From: CAKZYD01 sp039026755
GTDB lineage: Bacteria > Pseudomonadota > Alphaproteobacteria > Sphingomonadales > CAKZYD01
Assembly: GCA_039026755.1 (NCBI GenBank)
Contig: JBCCLR010000103.1
Location: forward strand, 1-12,495
DNA: 12,495 bases
Direction of reading: 5' to 3'
Shown one piece after another: positions 6,604-12,495 of this stretch (the first letter of the stretch is position 1; every line of letters begins with the position of its first letter). The position numbers and the translations under genes are program-made. The notes beneath the pieces are model-generated. The model did not search any database and was not told the origin of the DNA. It worked only from the letters and a program-made list of their open reading frames with translations.

Positions 6604-7026
6604 TTAGCGCTGATGCGGAAACATATCACGGGTAAAGCCGGAAGCACTTTGGCTGAAGTAGAGCAGTCCCAGCAGCCCTGCAAAACCGAGCTCAATGCAC
6701 ATCGCCGCGGTCAACTGCGAACCCGGCATGCCATGCACGGCGATGCTGAAAAGCCGGCTTATGCCATAGCTGCCATAGACAAAAGCGCCGATCGCAAGAC
6801 CGGGCGATGTAAAACGCTGCTTTACCGCACCCAGCAGCATAGACGCTCCTGCACTCAACAAAACACCCGTTGGCGCTATAAGCTCCGACAATAGGCTTGG
6901 GTCATCCGCCACTCTAATATCGCTGCTGGCAAGAAAGTCCACTGGCGACAGCATAAGACTGCCGCCAATGAAGGCCAGCAACGCGCCTGCGAGAACAAGC
7001 GCACTGCGTGTTACAAAACCGCTCAT
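6604..7026 (-). CDS. DUF4345 family membrane protein
   Basis: A 140-residue protein of unknown function with four hydrophobic segments (about 7-27, 47-66, 75-97 and 104-124). The pattern SPVDFLASSDI followed by LLSELIAPTGVLLSAG is typical of DUF4345 proteins, which are small inner-membrane proteins. The start at 7026 is preferred over an ATG 15 bases further upstream. It overlaps the stop of the NmrA-like gene in an ATGA junction, and GGAG lies 11 bases before it, partly made from the alternative ATG codon itself. The two genes therefore look translationally coupled, and their products may work in the same process. No catalytic residues can be proposed. Confidence 0.83.
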   Translation of the reverse strand: MSGFVTRSALVLAGALLAFIGGSLMLSPVDFLASSDIRVADDPSLLSELIAPTGVLLSAGASMLLGAVKQRFTSPGLAIGAFVYGSYGISRLFSIAVHGMPGSQLTAAMCIELGFAGLLGLLYFSQSASGFTRDMFPHQR

Positions 7027-7868
7027 GCGGCCGAGCTCCATAGGCCGGTTGCGGCAACCTCACGCGCAAAGTCGGCGAAGTCTTTCGGCGGACGGCCAAG
7101 GGCGCGCTCAACGCCGTCTGTGAGATGTGCATTGCGGCCATCAAGCACGGTCGAAAACAGATAGTCGAGCATCCATACAACATCCTTTGGCGCGCCAACA
7201 CTTTTAAGCTGGCCAATAAATGCCTCATGTGGAACATCGACATAGGCAATGGGACGACCGGCTGCGACCGAAAGGTCAGCCGCAACGTCCGCAAGCGTCA
7301 TTAAGCGCGGCCCTGTGATTTCGTAAACCTGGCCATGATGATGATCTTCACTCAAAGCGGCAACCGCAACGTCAGCGATGTCATCGACATCTGCAAACGG
7401 CTCCACTTGCTCACCTGCCGGCAGCGTTATGGCACCGTTTAAGACCATCTCAACGAACGCGCCTTCTGAGAAATTCTGGCTAAACCAGCTTGCCCGCACG
7501 ATGGTCCACTCAAGACCTGCATCTTGCACAATGCGCTCACAGGCCTGGGCTTCCGGCTCACCGCGGCCTGACAACAAGACCAAACGCTGCACGCCGCGCT
7601 GCTTGGCAAGCGTAACAAACGCTTGGATCGCATCCGTTGCGCCGGGCATCGCGAGGTCTGGCGCATAGGTGATATAGACCGACTTGACCTGGTCCAAGCA
7701 CGCGCTCCAGCTTTTCTCATTGTCCCAATCAAAGGCCGGAACGGCTGAGCGCGCGCCGATACGCACGGCCTGGCCCCGCGCCCGCAGCCGTTCAACGACC
7801 CGGCGGCCGGTTTTGCCGGTGCCACCTAAAACCAAAGTAAGACCCTCTTCATGTGTTGATACACCCAT
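7023..7868 (-). CDS. NmrA-like NAD(P)-binding Rossmann protein
   Basis: A 281-residue atypical SDR of the NmrA type. The N-terminal Rossmann motif is LVLGGTGKTG (12-21), followed by GARSAVPAFDWDN, the usual link to substrate-facing loops in this group. The stretch RLVLLSGRGEPEAQACERIV, then GLEWTIVRASWFSQNF, matches NmrA/azoreductase-like proteins. These include redox sensors and NADPH-dependent reductases such as quinone reductases, and lack the classical YxxxK pair. The start at 7868 is set by AGGAGA 7 bases upstream; the longer open frame begins inside the intergenic region without support. It is coupled by a 4-base overlap to the DUF4345 gene and lies 113 bases downstream of the AraC-family regulator gene, which may control it. 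The substrate or ligand is unknown. Confidence 0.87.
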   Translation of the reverse strand: MGVSTHEEGLTLVLGGTGKTGRRVVERLRARGQAVRIGARSAVPAFDWDNEKSWSACLDQVKSVYITYAPDLAMPGATDAIQAFVTLAKQRGVQRLVLLSGRGEPEAQACERIVQDAGLEWTIVRASWFSQNFSEGAFVEMVLNGAITLPAGEQVEPFADVDDIADVAVAALSEDHHHGQVYEITGPRLMTLADVAADLSVAAGRPIAYVDVPHEAFIGQLKSVGAPKDVVWMLDYLFSTVLDGRNAHLTDGVERALGRPPKDFADFAREVAATGLWSSAA

Positions 7869-7887
7869 GTGCTTTCTCCTGTTAAGT

Positions 7888-7902
7888 TGTTGCAAATCAA
7901 CA
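7888..7902. promoter_or_regulatory. Perfect inverted repeat upstream of the NmrA-like gene
   Basis: TGTTG (7888-7892) and CAACA (7898-7902) flank a 5-base spacer about 20 bases upstream of the NmrA-like start, in the gap after the AraC-family regulator gene. The position fits an operator or a leader hairpin just before the ribosome site. It is short, and AraC-family proteins more often bind direct repeats, so this is only a candidate. Confidence 0.22.
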
Positions 7903-7981
7903 GATAAGGGCCGCGTGATCTTCACGCTTGCCAGGTGCTGCCAGAGTTTTGACCAAAGGCGACAATCCAGCGCTTATGGCG

Positions 7982-8998
7982 TCAAGGTGTAGACTGAACG
8001 CGATAGGAGCGAGGCGTCTGGCCGGCCCAGCGCTTGAAGGCGCGGGTAAAGCCGCTTTGTTCTGAGAACCCTGTGAGGAAGGCGATTTCAGCCAGGCTAT
8101 AGTCTGTTTCACGCAGCAGACGCTGGGCCAAATCCCGCCGCGCCATATCAACGACACTTTGAAATGACCGCCCTTTATCGGACAAGCGCCGCTGCAAGGT
8201 GCGCGCACCTATGCCAAGGTCTGATGCAATGAGCGAAAGCGTCGGCACCCCTTCGCTGAGCACATTTGCCACAGCGCGGCTAACTTGGTGTTCCAAGGTA
8301 TCGTCGAGAGCACGTGATGCCAATTCCTGTTCTAAATGACGATCAAAAAACGTGGCAATGGTTTCATCACCAAGCACATTTGGCGCATCGATACTGGCGG
8401 CGCTGACCAGCAGCGCATCGCGGCCAGAATTGAATTTTATCGGACAGCCAAAATGGGAGTTATATGCAGCCACGTCGCCGCGCGCGTGATGTTTGAAGTA
8501 AACGCAAAGCGGGGCAAATGGCGCAGTGCTAACCTCCCGGCTAATGGTATCGACCGCCGCCATACTGGCTTCATTGGAGAGCAGCATGCCAAGGCGTCCA
8601 TCACCCGCCTTTTCTAGGTTGAAGAAGAACCCATCGCTCGTCTTTTCCAGCGAATACGTTTCCGCACTACCAAGCACATGCCCATAGCGCTGCGACCTGA
8701 TGTAGGAGCCGCGCAAATTTGGCGCCGATTTCCAGGCCAGTCCGAAAGCGCCATAGTCATCACTTCGCATAGCCGCTCCTATGCGCAGCGGTAACACTAG
8801 GCCCGCCGGATCGCGGGCGACAAGCGCAGCAAAGAAATCATAATACGCTGCCGCGCTGACCATCCGCGCCGGGTCAATGGGGCCATCAGGGTCAAGGCCC
8901 AAGCCTTCGACCAGATCTGCGGTTCTAACATCTGGGCTCGCTTGACCAATCACCTTGAAGACATACAAAGATGTAATCTCGCTCATGCGCCATGTCAT
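7982..8998 (-). CDS. AraC-family transcriptional regulator with arabinose-binding-type N-domain
   Basis: A 338-residue regulator. The N-terminal ~200 residues resemble the arabinose-binding-type ligand domain of OruR/GadR-like regulators, with LRIGAAMRSDDYGAFGLAWKS (71-91) as the recognisable stretch. The C-terminal domain (about 235-335) has two helix-turn-helix units: LSLIASDLGIGARTLQRRL (254-272) and YSLAEIAFLTGFSEQSGFTR (300-319), with the conserved FKRWAGQTPRSYR ending. Neither the ATG at 8998 nor the in-frame ATG at 8986 (MSEIT) has a clear ribosome site, so the start may be 4 codons later. It lies 113 bases upstream of the NmrA-like/DUF4345 pair on the same strand, and 67 bases downstream of the FGE-like gene. 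Control of the adjacent reductase genes is a reasonable inference; the ligand is unknown. Confidence 0.92.
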   Translation of the reverse strand: MTWRMSEITSLYVFKVIGQASPDVRTADLVEGLGLDPDGPIDPARMVSAAAYYDFFAALVARDPAGLVLPLRIGAAMRSDDYGAFGLAWKSAPNLRGSYIRSQRYGHVLGSAETYSLEKTSDGFFFNLEKAGDGRLGMLLSNEASMAAVDTISREVSTAPFAPLCVYFKHHARGDVAAYNSHFGCPIKFNSGRDALLVSAASIDAPNVLGDETIATFFDRHLEQELASRALDDTLEHQVSRAVANVLSEGVPTLSLIASDLGIGARTLQRRLSDKGRSFQSVVDMARRDLAQRLLRETDYSLAEIAFLTGFSEQSGFTRAFKRWAGQTPRSYRVQSTP

Positions 8999-9065
8999 AC
9001 AGGCATTTGAGTATCAGGCGCACTGATTAGTTCACCTGCGCCGGCAGAATACGACCTAGATGGGC

Positions 9066-10043
9066 CTAATGATTGCTGACGCTCACCGTGCGGAAGCCAA
9101 TATGGGAGGCGCTAAACAGCCGCTCTTGCGATTGCCGGGCGGCTGGCCGATAGCGCTGACAGAAATTATCAGCACACAAATATGAGCCCCCTTTTATCGT
9201 GCCGATATCTGGAGCAGCATTGCTATCTACTGCGGTACGGCGCGGCACATACGTATCTGCCGTCCACTCCCAGACATTCCCCGTCATATCGAAAAGCCCA
9301 TACGCGTTGGGGGAATAGCAGCCCACCGGCGCCGTACCTGAGTAGCCATCAGAGGCTTGGTTGACATAAGGAAACAGCCCTTGCCAGGTGTTCGCCGGCG
9401 CCGGGTCCGTTTGATCAGGTGGGCTTTCGCCCCACGCATAGGCAGCGCCGATCAAACCACCGCGCGCGGCCACTTCCCATTCCGCCTCCGTGGGAAGCCG
9501 GCGGCCACGCCAAGCCGCATAGGCCTTGGCATCTTCAAAGGCGATATGCACCACGGGGTAATGATCCATGCCGTCAATAGACGAGCCCGGTCCTTGCGGG
9601 GCTTTCCAGCTGGCGCCTTCAACAAACGTCCACCAACTCATCAGGCTGGTTGCTTGCTTGACCGTTGGCGGCTGGAAAACGGCTGAGCCAGGCCGGCGCA
9701 TATCTGCTGGGAGATCATCATAGACCGCTTCAGGCAGGCCCCTTTCGGCACGCGTCACATATTGGGTCGCTGCAACAAACTCAGCAAACTCGCGATTGCT
9801 CACCTCATGCACGTCAATATCGAAGGCAGCAACAGTGACTTCGATCACCGGCCCCTCTTCTGGGTAGAAGCGCGTATCGCCTAGCAGATGGGTGCCGGCG
9901 GGAATTGGGACAGGCGGTCTCTTTAAAGAGGCACATTGGCGCGGTGCTACCGCACTAGAAGTATCCGGCACATCATCGCAGGCAAACAACATCAAGCAAA
10001 CCGCCAGTGCGATGGGCCACGGAGATATTCGGCTATGGCGCAT
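9066..10043 (-). CDS. Formylglycine-generating enzyme family protein, predicted lipoprotein with both catalytic Cys
   Basis: A 325-residue member of the FGE/SUMF1 family. Established FGEs oxidise a cysteine in sulfatases to formylglycine. A signal sequence ends in a lipobox LFAC with Cys22; the next residues are Asp-Asp, and in E. coli Asp at +2 keeps a lipoprotein at the inner membrane. The domain runs from about residue 45 to the end: IPAGTHLLGD, VHEVSNREFAEF, PVVHIAFEDAKAYAAWRGRR, LPTEAEWEVAARGG (183-196) and GLFDMTGNVWEW (249-260). Near the end, GGSYLCADNFCQRYRPAAR keeps Cys290 and Cys295 with the same spacing as the catalytic pair of human FGE (CHRSYC), which non-catalytic relatives usually lack. 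The start is supported by GAGG 4 bases upstream. It begins 17 bases after scoB and is probably co-transcribed. No sulfatase is in the window, so the target protein is unknown; some relatives act elsewhere (EgtB, PvdO). Confidence 0.9.
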   Translation of the reverse strand: MRHSRISPWPIALAVCLMLFACDDVPDTSSAVAPRQCASLKRPPVPIPAGTHLLGDTRFYPEEGPVIEVTVAAFDIDVHEVSNREFAEFVAATQYVTRAERGLPEAVYDDLPADMRRPGSAVFQPPTVKQATSLMSWWTFVEGASWKAPQGPGSSIDGMDHYPVVHIAFEDAKAYAAWRGRRLPTEAEWEVAARGGLIGAAYAWGESPPDQTDPAPANTWQGLFPYVNQASDGYSGTAPVGCYSPNAYGLFDMTGNVWEWTADTYVPRRTAVDSNAAPDIGTIKGGSYLCADNFCQRYRPAARQSQERLFSASHIGFRTVSVSNH

Positions 10044-10060
10044 GCCGCCTCAGGGCAAAA

Positions 10061-10699
10061 CTACACGGCAACGCTGAACGCAGCTTGCGTCTTGTCCTTC
10101 ACCTCATCGAGGCTGACACCGTCCGCCAGCTCGATCAGCGTCATGCCGCTGGCCGCATCAATGGTGAAGACAGCCAGGTTTGTGATCACCATATCGACCA
10201 CACCCTGCCCCGTCAGCGGCAAGCTGCAGGCCTTTAAAAGCTTTGGATCGCCCTTTTTTGAGGCATGGTCCATCACCACCACAACACGCTTCACACCAGC
10301 CACCAGGTCCATGGCGCCGCCCATGCCTTTAACCATTTTCCCAGGGATCATCCAGTTGGCCAGGTCACCATTTTCGGCCACCTCCATCGCGCCAAGGATG
10401 GAGAGATCAATATGGCCCCCGCGGATCATGCCGAAGGAATCAGCGCTGGAGAAATAAGACGTGCGATCAAGTTCGCTGATGGTCTGTTTGCCGGCATTGA
10501 TGAGATCGGCATCTACCTCGTCGTCATAGGGAAACGGCCCCATGCCAAGCATGCCGTTTTCCGACTGCAGCGTCACATCAACGCCATCTGGGATGTAGTT
10601 GGCCACCAATGTTGGAATGCCAATGCCGAGATTGACGTAAAATCCATCCTGTAATTCTTGCGCTGCGCGTGCGGCCATTTGATTGCGGTCCCAAGCCAT
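10061..10699 (-). CDS. scoB: Succinyl-CoA:3-ketoacid CoA-transferase subunit B
   Basis: The 212-residue beta subunit of a class I CoA-transferase, moving CoA from succinyl-CoA to a 3-keto acid such as acetoacetate or a related substrate. The catalytic glutamate is Glu47 in the SENGMLGMGP motif. Upstream is NLGIGIPT (23-30), and GKMVKGMGGAMDL (about 119-131) is also typical. Its length is normal for the separate B subunit. The start codon overlaps the scoA stop by 1 base (TAATG), with AAAGGAG 9 bases upstream, so A and B are made together. AtoA/AtoD, PcaJ/PcaI and ScoB/ScoA are close relatives; 3-oxoadipate CoA-transferase is the main alternative and cannot be excluded by eye, though no other beta-ketoadipate genes are nearby. 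Confidence 0.93.
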   Translation of the reverse strand: MAWDRNQMAARAAQELQDGFYVNLGIGIPTLVANYIPDGVDVTLQSENGMLGMGPFPYDDEVDADLINAGKQTISELDRTSYFSSADSFGMIRGGHIDLSILGAMEVAENGDLANWMIPGKMVKGMGGAMDLVAGVKRVVVVMDHASKKGDPKLLKACSLPLTGQGVVDMVITNLAVFTIDAASGMTLIELADGVSLDEVKDKTQAAFSVAV

Positions 10700-11403
10700 T
10701 ACGCGGCGCTCCTTTCGCGCACGGTGCGCTGTTCAATACGTTTTTCATGGCTGGCTTTAATCAGCCGCTGCACGAAAATACCAGGGGTATGGATTGTGTC
10801 GGGGTCAAGCGTTCCAACCGGCACGATCTCTTCCACTTCCGCCACCGTCACCTTGCCTGCAGTGGCCATCATTGGATTAAAGTTACGCGCGGTTTTGCGA
10901 TACACCAGATTGCCCTGCGCGTCTCCCTTCCAGGCTTTCACAATCGATAAATCGGCAACGAGGCCGGTTTCCATAATGTAGGTCTCGCCATCAAATTCTT
11001 TATGGTCTTTGCCTTCGGCAATCAGCGTACCGACACCGGTTTTTGTATAAAACCCAGGAATGCCAGCGCCCCCGGCACGGCAACGCTCTGCCAGAGTCCC
11101 CTGCGGATTGAATTCAAGTTCGAGTTCGCCGTTCAAATATTGCCGCTCAAACTCTTTGTTCTCGCCGACATAAGAGGAGATCATTTTCTTGATCTGTCGG
11201 GTTTGTAGCAGCAGCCCCAGGCCAAAATCATCCACGCCGGCGTTATTGGAAATGGCGGTAATAGCCTGCGCGCCAGAATCGCGCAGCGCAATGATTAGAT
11301 TTTCAGGAATACCGCATAAACCAAAGCCGCCCGCCATGACCGTCATGCCGTCAAAGGTAAGCCCGTCAAGCGCTGTTTTTGCGTCTGAAAAGACCTTATC
11401 CAT
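10699..11403 (-). CDS. scoA: Succinyl-CoA:3-ketoacid CoA-transferase subunit A
   Basis: The 234-residue alpha subunit of the CoA-transferase, binding CoA together with ScoB. Family signatures are GGFGLCGIPENLI (25-37), the ISNNAGVDDFGLG stretch (51-63), GGAGIPGFYTKTGVGT (111-126) and ARNFNPMMATAGKVTVAEVEEIV (172-194). The length is normal for this subunit. The ribosome site GGGGGAGA lies 9 bases before the ATG. The gene follows the P450 stop by 32 bases and runs directly into scoB, giving a probable P450-scoA-scoB-FGE transcript. In that setting the enzyme could activate a keto acid released by an oxidative pathway, or simply serve ketone body use. The first is inference from position only. 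Confidence 0.94.
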   Translation of the reverse strand: MDKVFSDAKTALDGLTFDGMTVMAGGFGLCGIPENLIIALRDSGAQAITAISNNAGVDDFGLGLLLQTRQIKKMISSYVGENKEFERQYLNGELELEFNPQGTLAERCRAGGAGIPGFYTKTGVGTLIAEGKDHKEFDGETYIMETGLVADLSIVKAWKGDAQGNLVYRKTARNFNPMMATAGKVTVAEVEEIVPVGTLDPDTIHTPGIFVQRLIKASHEKRIEQRTVRERSAA

Positions 11404-11435
11404 AGTGCTTATTCTCCCCCAATACAGCGCGTTGT

Positions 11436-12495
11436 TTAATGCGAATGCAGCGTTGTTGGCAACACCGCAAACCCTTGTAAAATATTATTCACAATGGGTG
11501 TCGGTTTATCCACTTCAATCCGCTCAACATGCGCCACCAAAGCCCGCAGCAGCGCTTCCATTTCAAGCCGCGCAAGATGCATTCCGGCGCACAGATGTGG
11601 ACCATGGCCCCACCCCATGTGATCGCGTGGATTTCGATTGACGTTGAACACCTCTGCGGCTTCATAATGCTGATCGTCCCAATTGGCACTGGCATACAGC
11701 ACGCTAACACGGGCTCGGGCTGGAATAGTGCCGGCGTCACAGACATAGTCACTGGCCGCAAAGCGGGTAAAACTGCGCACTGGCGAGGCGAGACGTACGC
11801 TTTCATTCACGGCGCTGGAGATGAGTTTTGGGTCTTTTTTAAGCACGGCAAAAGCGCCGGGCGTTACGGCAAGTCGCCACAGCATATGCGCGGTTGCAAG
11901 TATCGTCGTATCGAGGCTGGGCGCGGTATAATCCACAATCATTAAACCGGCCTCGCCAGGCGTGATCTCCCCGGCCTCCAGCGCAGCCAAAATAGCGCCC
12001 GCCCAACCGCCAGGCCTCACTTGGTCCGGCCCAAGGTCTTGGACATATTTTAAAAGCCCAAGCGCGACTGGCAAGGCAGACGCGGTTCGGTCATTCATCG
12101 GGCCCAACGCATCAAACGTGGCAGCGGCCCACTCCAGCATATTTTCACGCCCCGTCTCTTCTAGCCCGACCAACTCTGCCACGATGGAAACAGGTAGATG
12201 CTGCGCAAAATCGCGAACGCCGCAAAATACGCCGCCAGCGACCAAGCGCTTTACGAGCGCATCAGCACTTTCATCAATCCGGCTGGCAACAGCCTTCAGG
12301 CTTTTCGGTGTCAGGGGCCGCATGAGGATGGATCGGCGATGCTTATGTGTCGCGCCGTCGCTGGTGATGGTGGCTTCATTTGCTGCGGAGTTGATGACGT
12401 CGTTTGCAGCCACGCCTTTGCCACTGATCAACACATCGCCAGCGCGCAAGGCGGCACGCACAGTATCGAAATGCGTGATCGCATAAAGATCGTTG
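11436..12495 (-). CDS. Cytochrome P450, N-terminus outside window
   Basis: A soluble bacterial-type P450 monooxygenase. The frame is open to the window edge, with 353 codons visible; the normal length of about 400 suggests some 40-60 residues are missing. The GTG at 12461 is internal: the residues before it (YAITHFDTV) already match the P450 family. Visible parts, numbered from the first complete codon: C-helix region THKHRRSIL, I-helix YTAPSLDTTILA with the acid/alcohol pair Asp195-Thr196, ExxR motif ESVR (231-234), and the heme loop GWGHGPHLCAG with ligand Cys302. The phenylalanine usual at the start of the heme motif is Trp, and the usual small (A/G)G of the I-helix motif is replaced by Pro-Ser. 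No redox partner gene is in the window. The substrate and CYP family are not assigned. Confidence 0.93.
   Translation of the reverse strand, partial: NDLYAITHFDTVRAALRAGDVLISGKGVAANDVINSAANEATITSDGATHKHRRSILMRPLTPKSLKAVASRIDESADALVKRLVAGGVFCGVRDFAQHLPVSIVAELVGLEETGRENMLEWAAATFDALGPMNDRTASALPVALGLLKYVQDLGPDQVRPGGWAGAILAALEAGEITPGEAGLMIVDYTAPSLDTTILATAHMLWRLAVTPGAFAVLKKDPKLISSAVNESVRLASPVRSFTRFAASDYVCDAGTIPARARVSVLYASANWDDQHYEAAEVFNVNRNPRDHMGWGHGPHLCAGMHLARLEMEALLRALVAHVERIEVDKPTPIVNNILQGFAVLPTTLHSH

Noticed and set aside
6599..6609. CGCT-GTT-AGCG palindrome at the DUF4345 stop as a terminator
   Set aside because: The stem is only four base pairs and no T-run follows in the direction of transcription.
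7869..7925. Longer version of the NmrA-like protein starting at 7925
   Set aside because: The Rossmann motif normally begins close to the N-terminus, and AGGAGA lies right before the ATG at 7868.
12459..12461. GTG as the true start of the P450
   Set aside because: The frame stays open to the edge, and the preceding residues match the P450 fold, so the gene continues beyond the window.
1..12495. Mobile element, CRISPR array, tRNA, rRNA or riboswitch
   Set aside because: I looked for terminal repeats, transposase or integrase motifs, spaced repeats and cloverleaf-like sequence and saw none. Nearly all bases are explained by coding genes.

Overview
The window reads as ordinary chromosomal sequence of a moderately GC-rich Gram-negative bacterium, most likely an alphaproteobacterium. 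Sphingomonadales or a nearby group is my best guess from the mix of an OmpR/EnvZ-like pair, a SnoaL-like protein next to an SDR, an arabinose-binding-type AraC regulator, a P450 and a sterol-desaturase family gene. That placement is inference. Genes are packed tightly: the largest gap is about 175 bases. I see no rRNA, tRNA, CRISPR array, insertion sequence, integrase or phage gene. Both ends cut a gene.

Left part (1-1421, + strand): the last ~250 codons of leuC followed 5 bases later by leuD, the two subunits of isopropylmalate isomerase (leucine synthesis). The LeuD substrate loop departs from the usual sequence. Converging on it with only 5 bases between stops is a minus-strand sterol desaturase/fatty acid hydroxylase family membrane protein (1427-2326).

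Centre-left (2380-5097): a secreted four-EF-hand protein (minus strand) stands head to head with an OmpR-type response regulator and an EnvZ-like histidine kinase (plus strand, overlapping by 4 bases). The shared 175-base promoter region has GTTAC-type repeats and a promoter-like sequence. The layout suggests a two-component system that may control the neighbouring EF-hand protein.

Centre-right (5116-8998, all minus strand): an AraC-family regulator, then an NmrA-like NAD(P)-binding protein translationally coupled to a DUF4345 membrane protein, then a classical SDR and a SnoaL/NTF2-like protein. The substrates are unknown.

Right part (9066-12495, all minus strand): a probable operon in the order cytochrome P450 (cut by the window edge), scoA, scoB (succinyl-CoA:3-ketoacid CoA-transferase subunits), and a formylglycine-generating-enzyme homologue. 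The last carries a lipoprotein signal and keeps both catalytic cysteines. No sulfatase is in the window. P450 plus ScoAB suggests breakdown of a compound passing through a beta-keto acid; the membrane-anchored FGE at the end is the least expected item.

I did not find a clearly new multi-gene system. The best leads are the lipoprotein FGE in a catabolic operon, the EF-hand/two-component module with a kinase lacking the H-box proline, and the altered LeuD loop.
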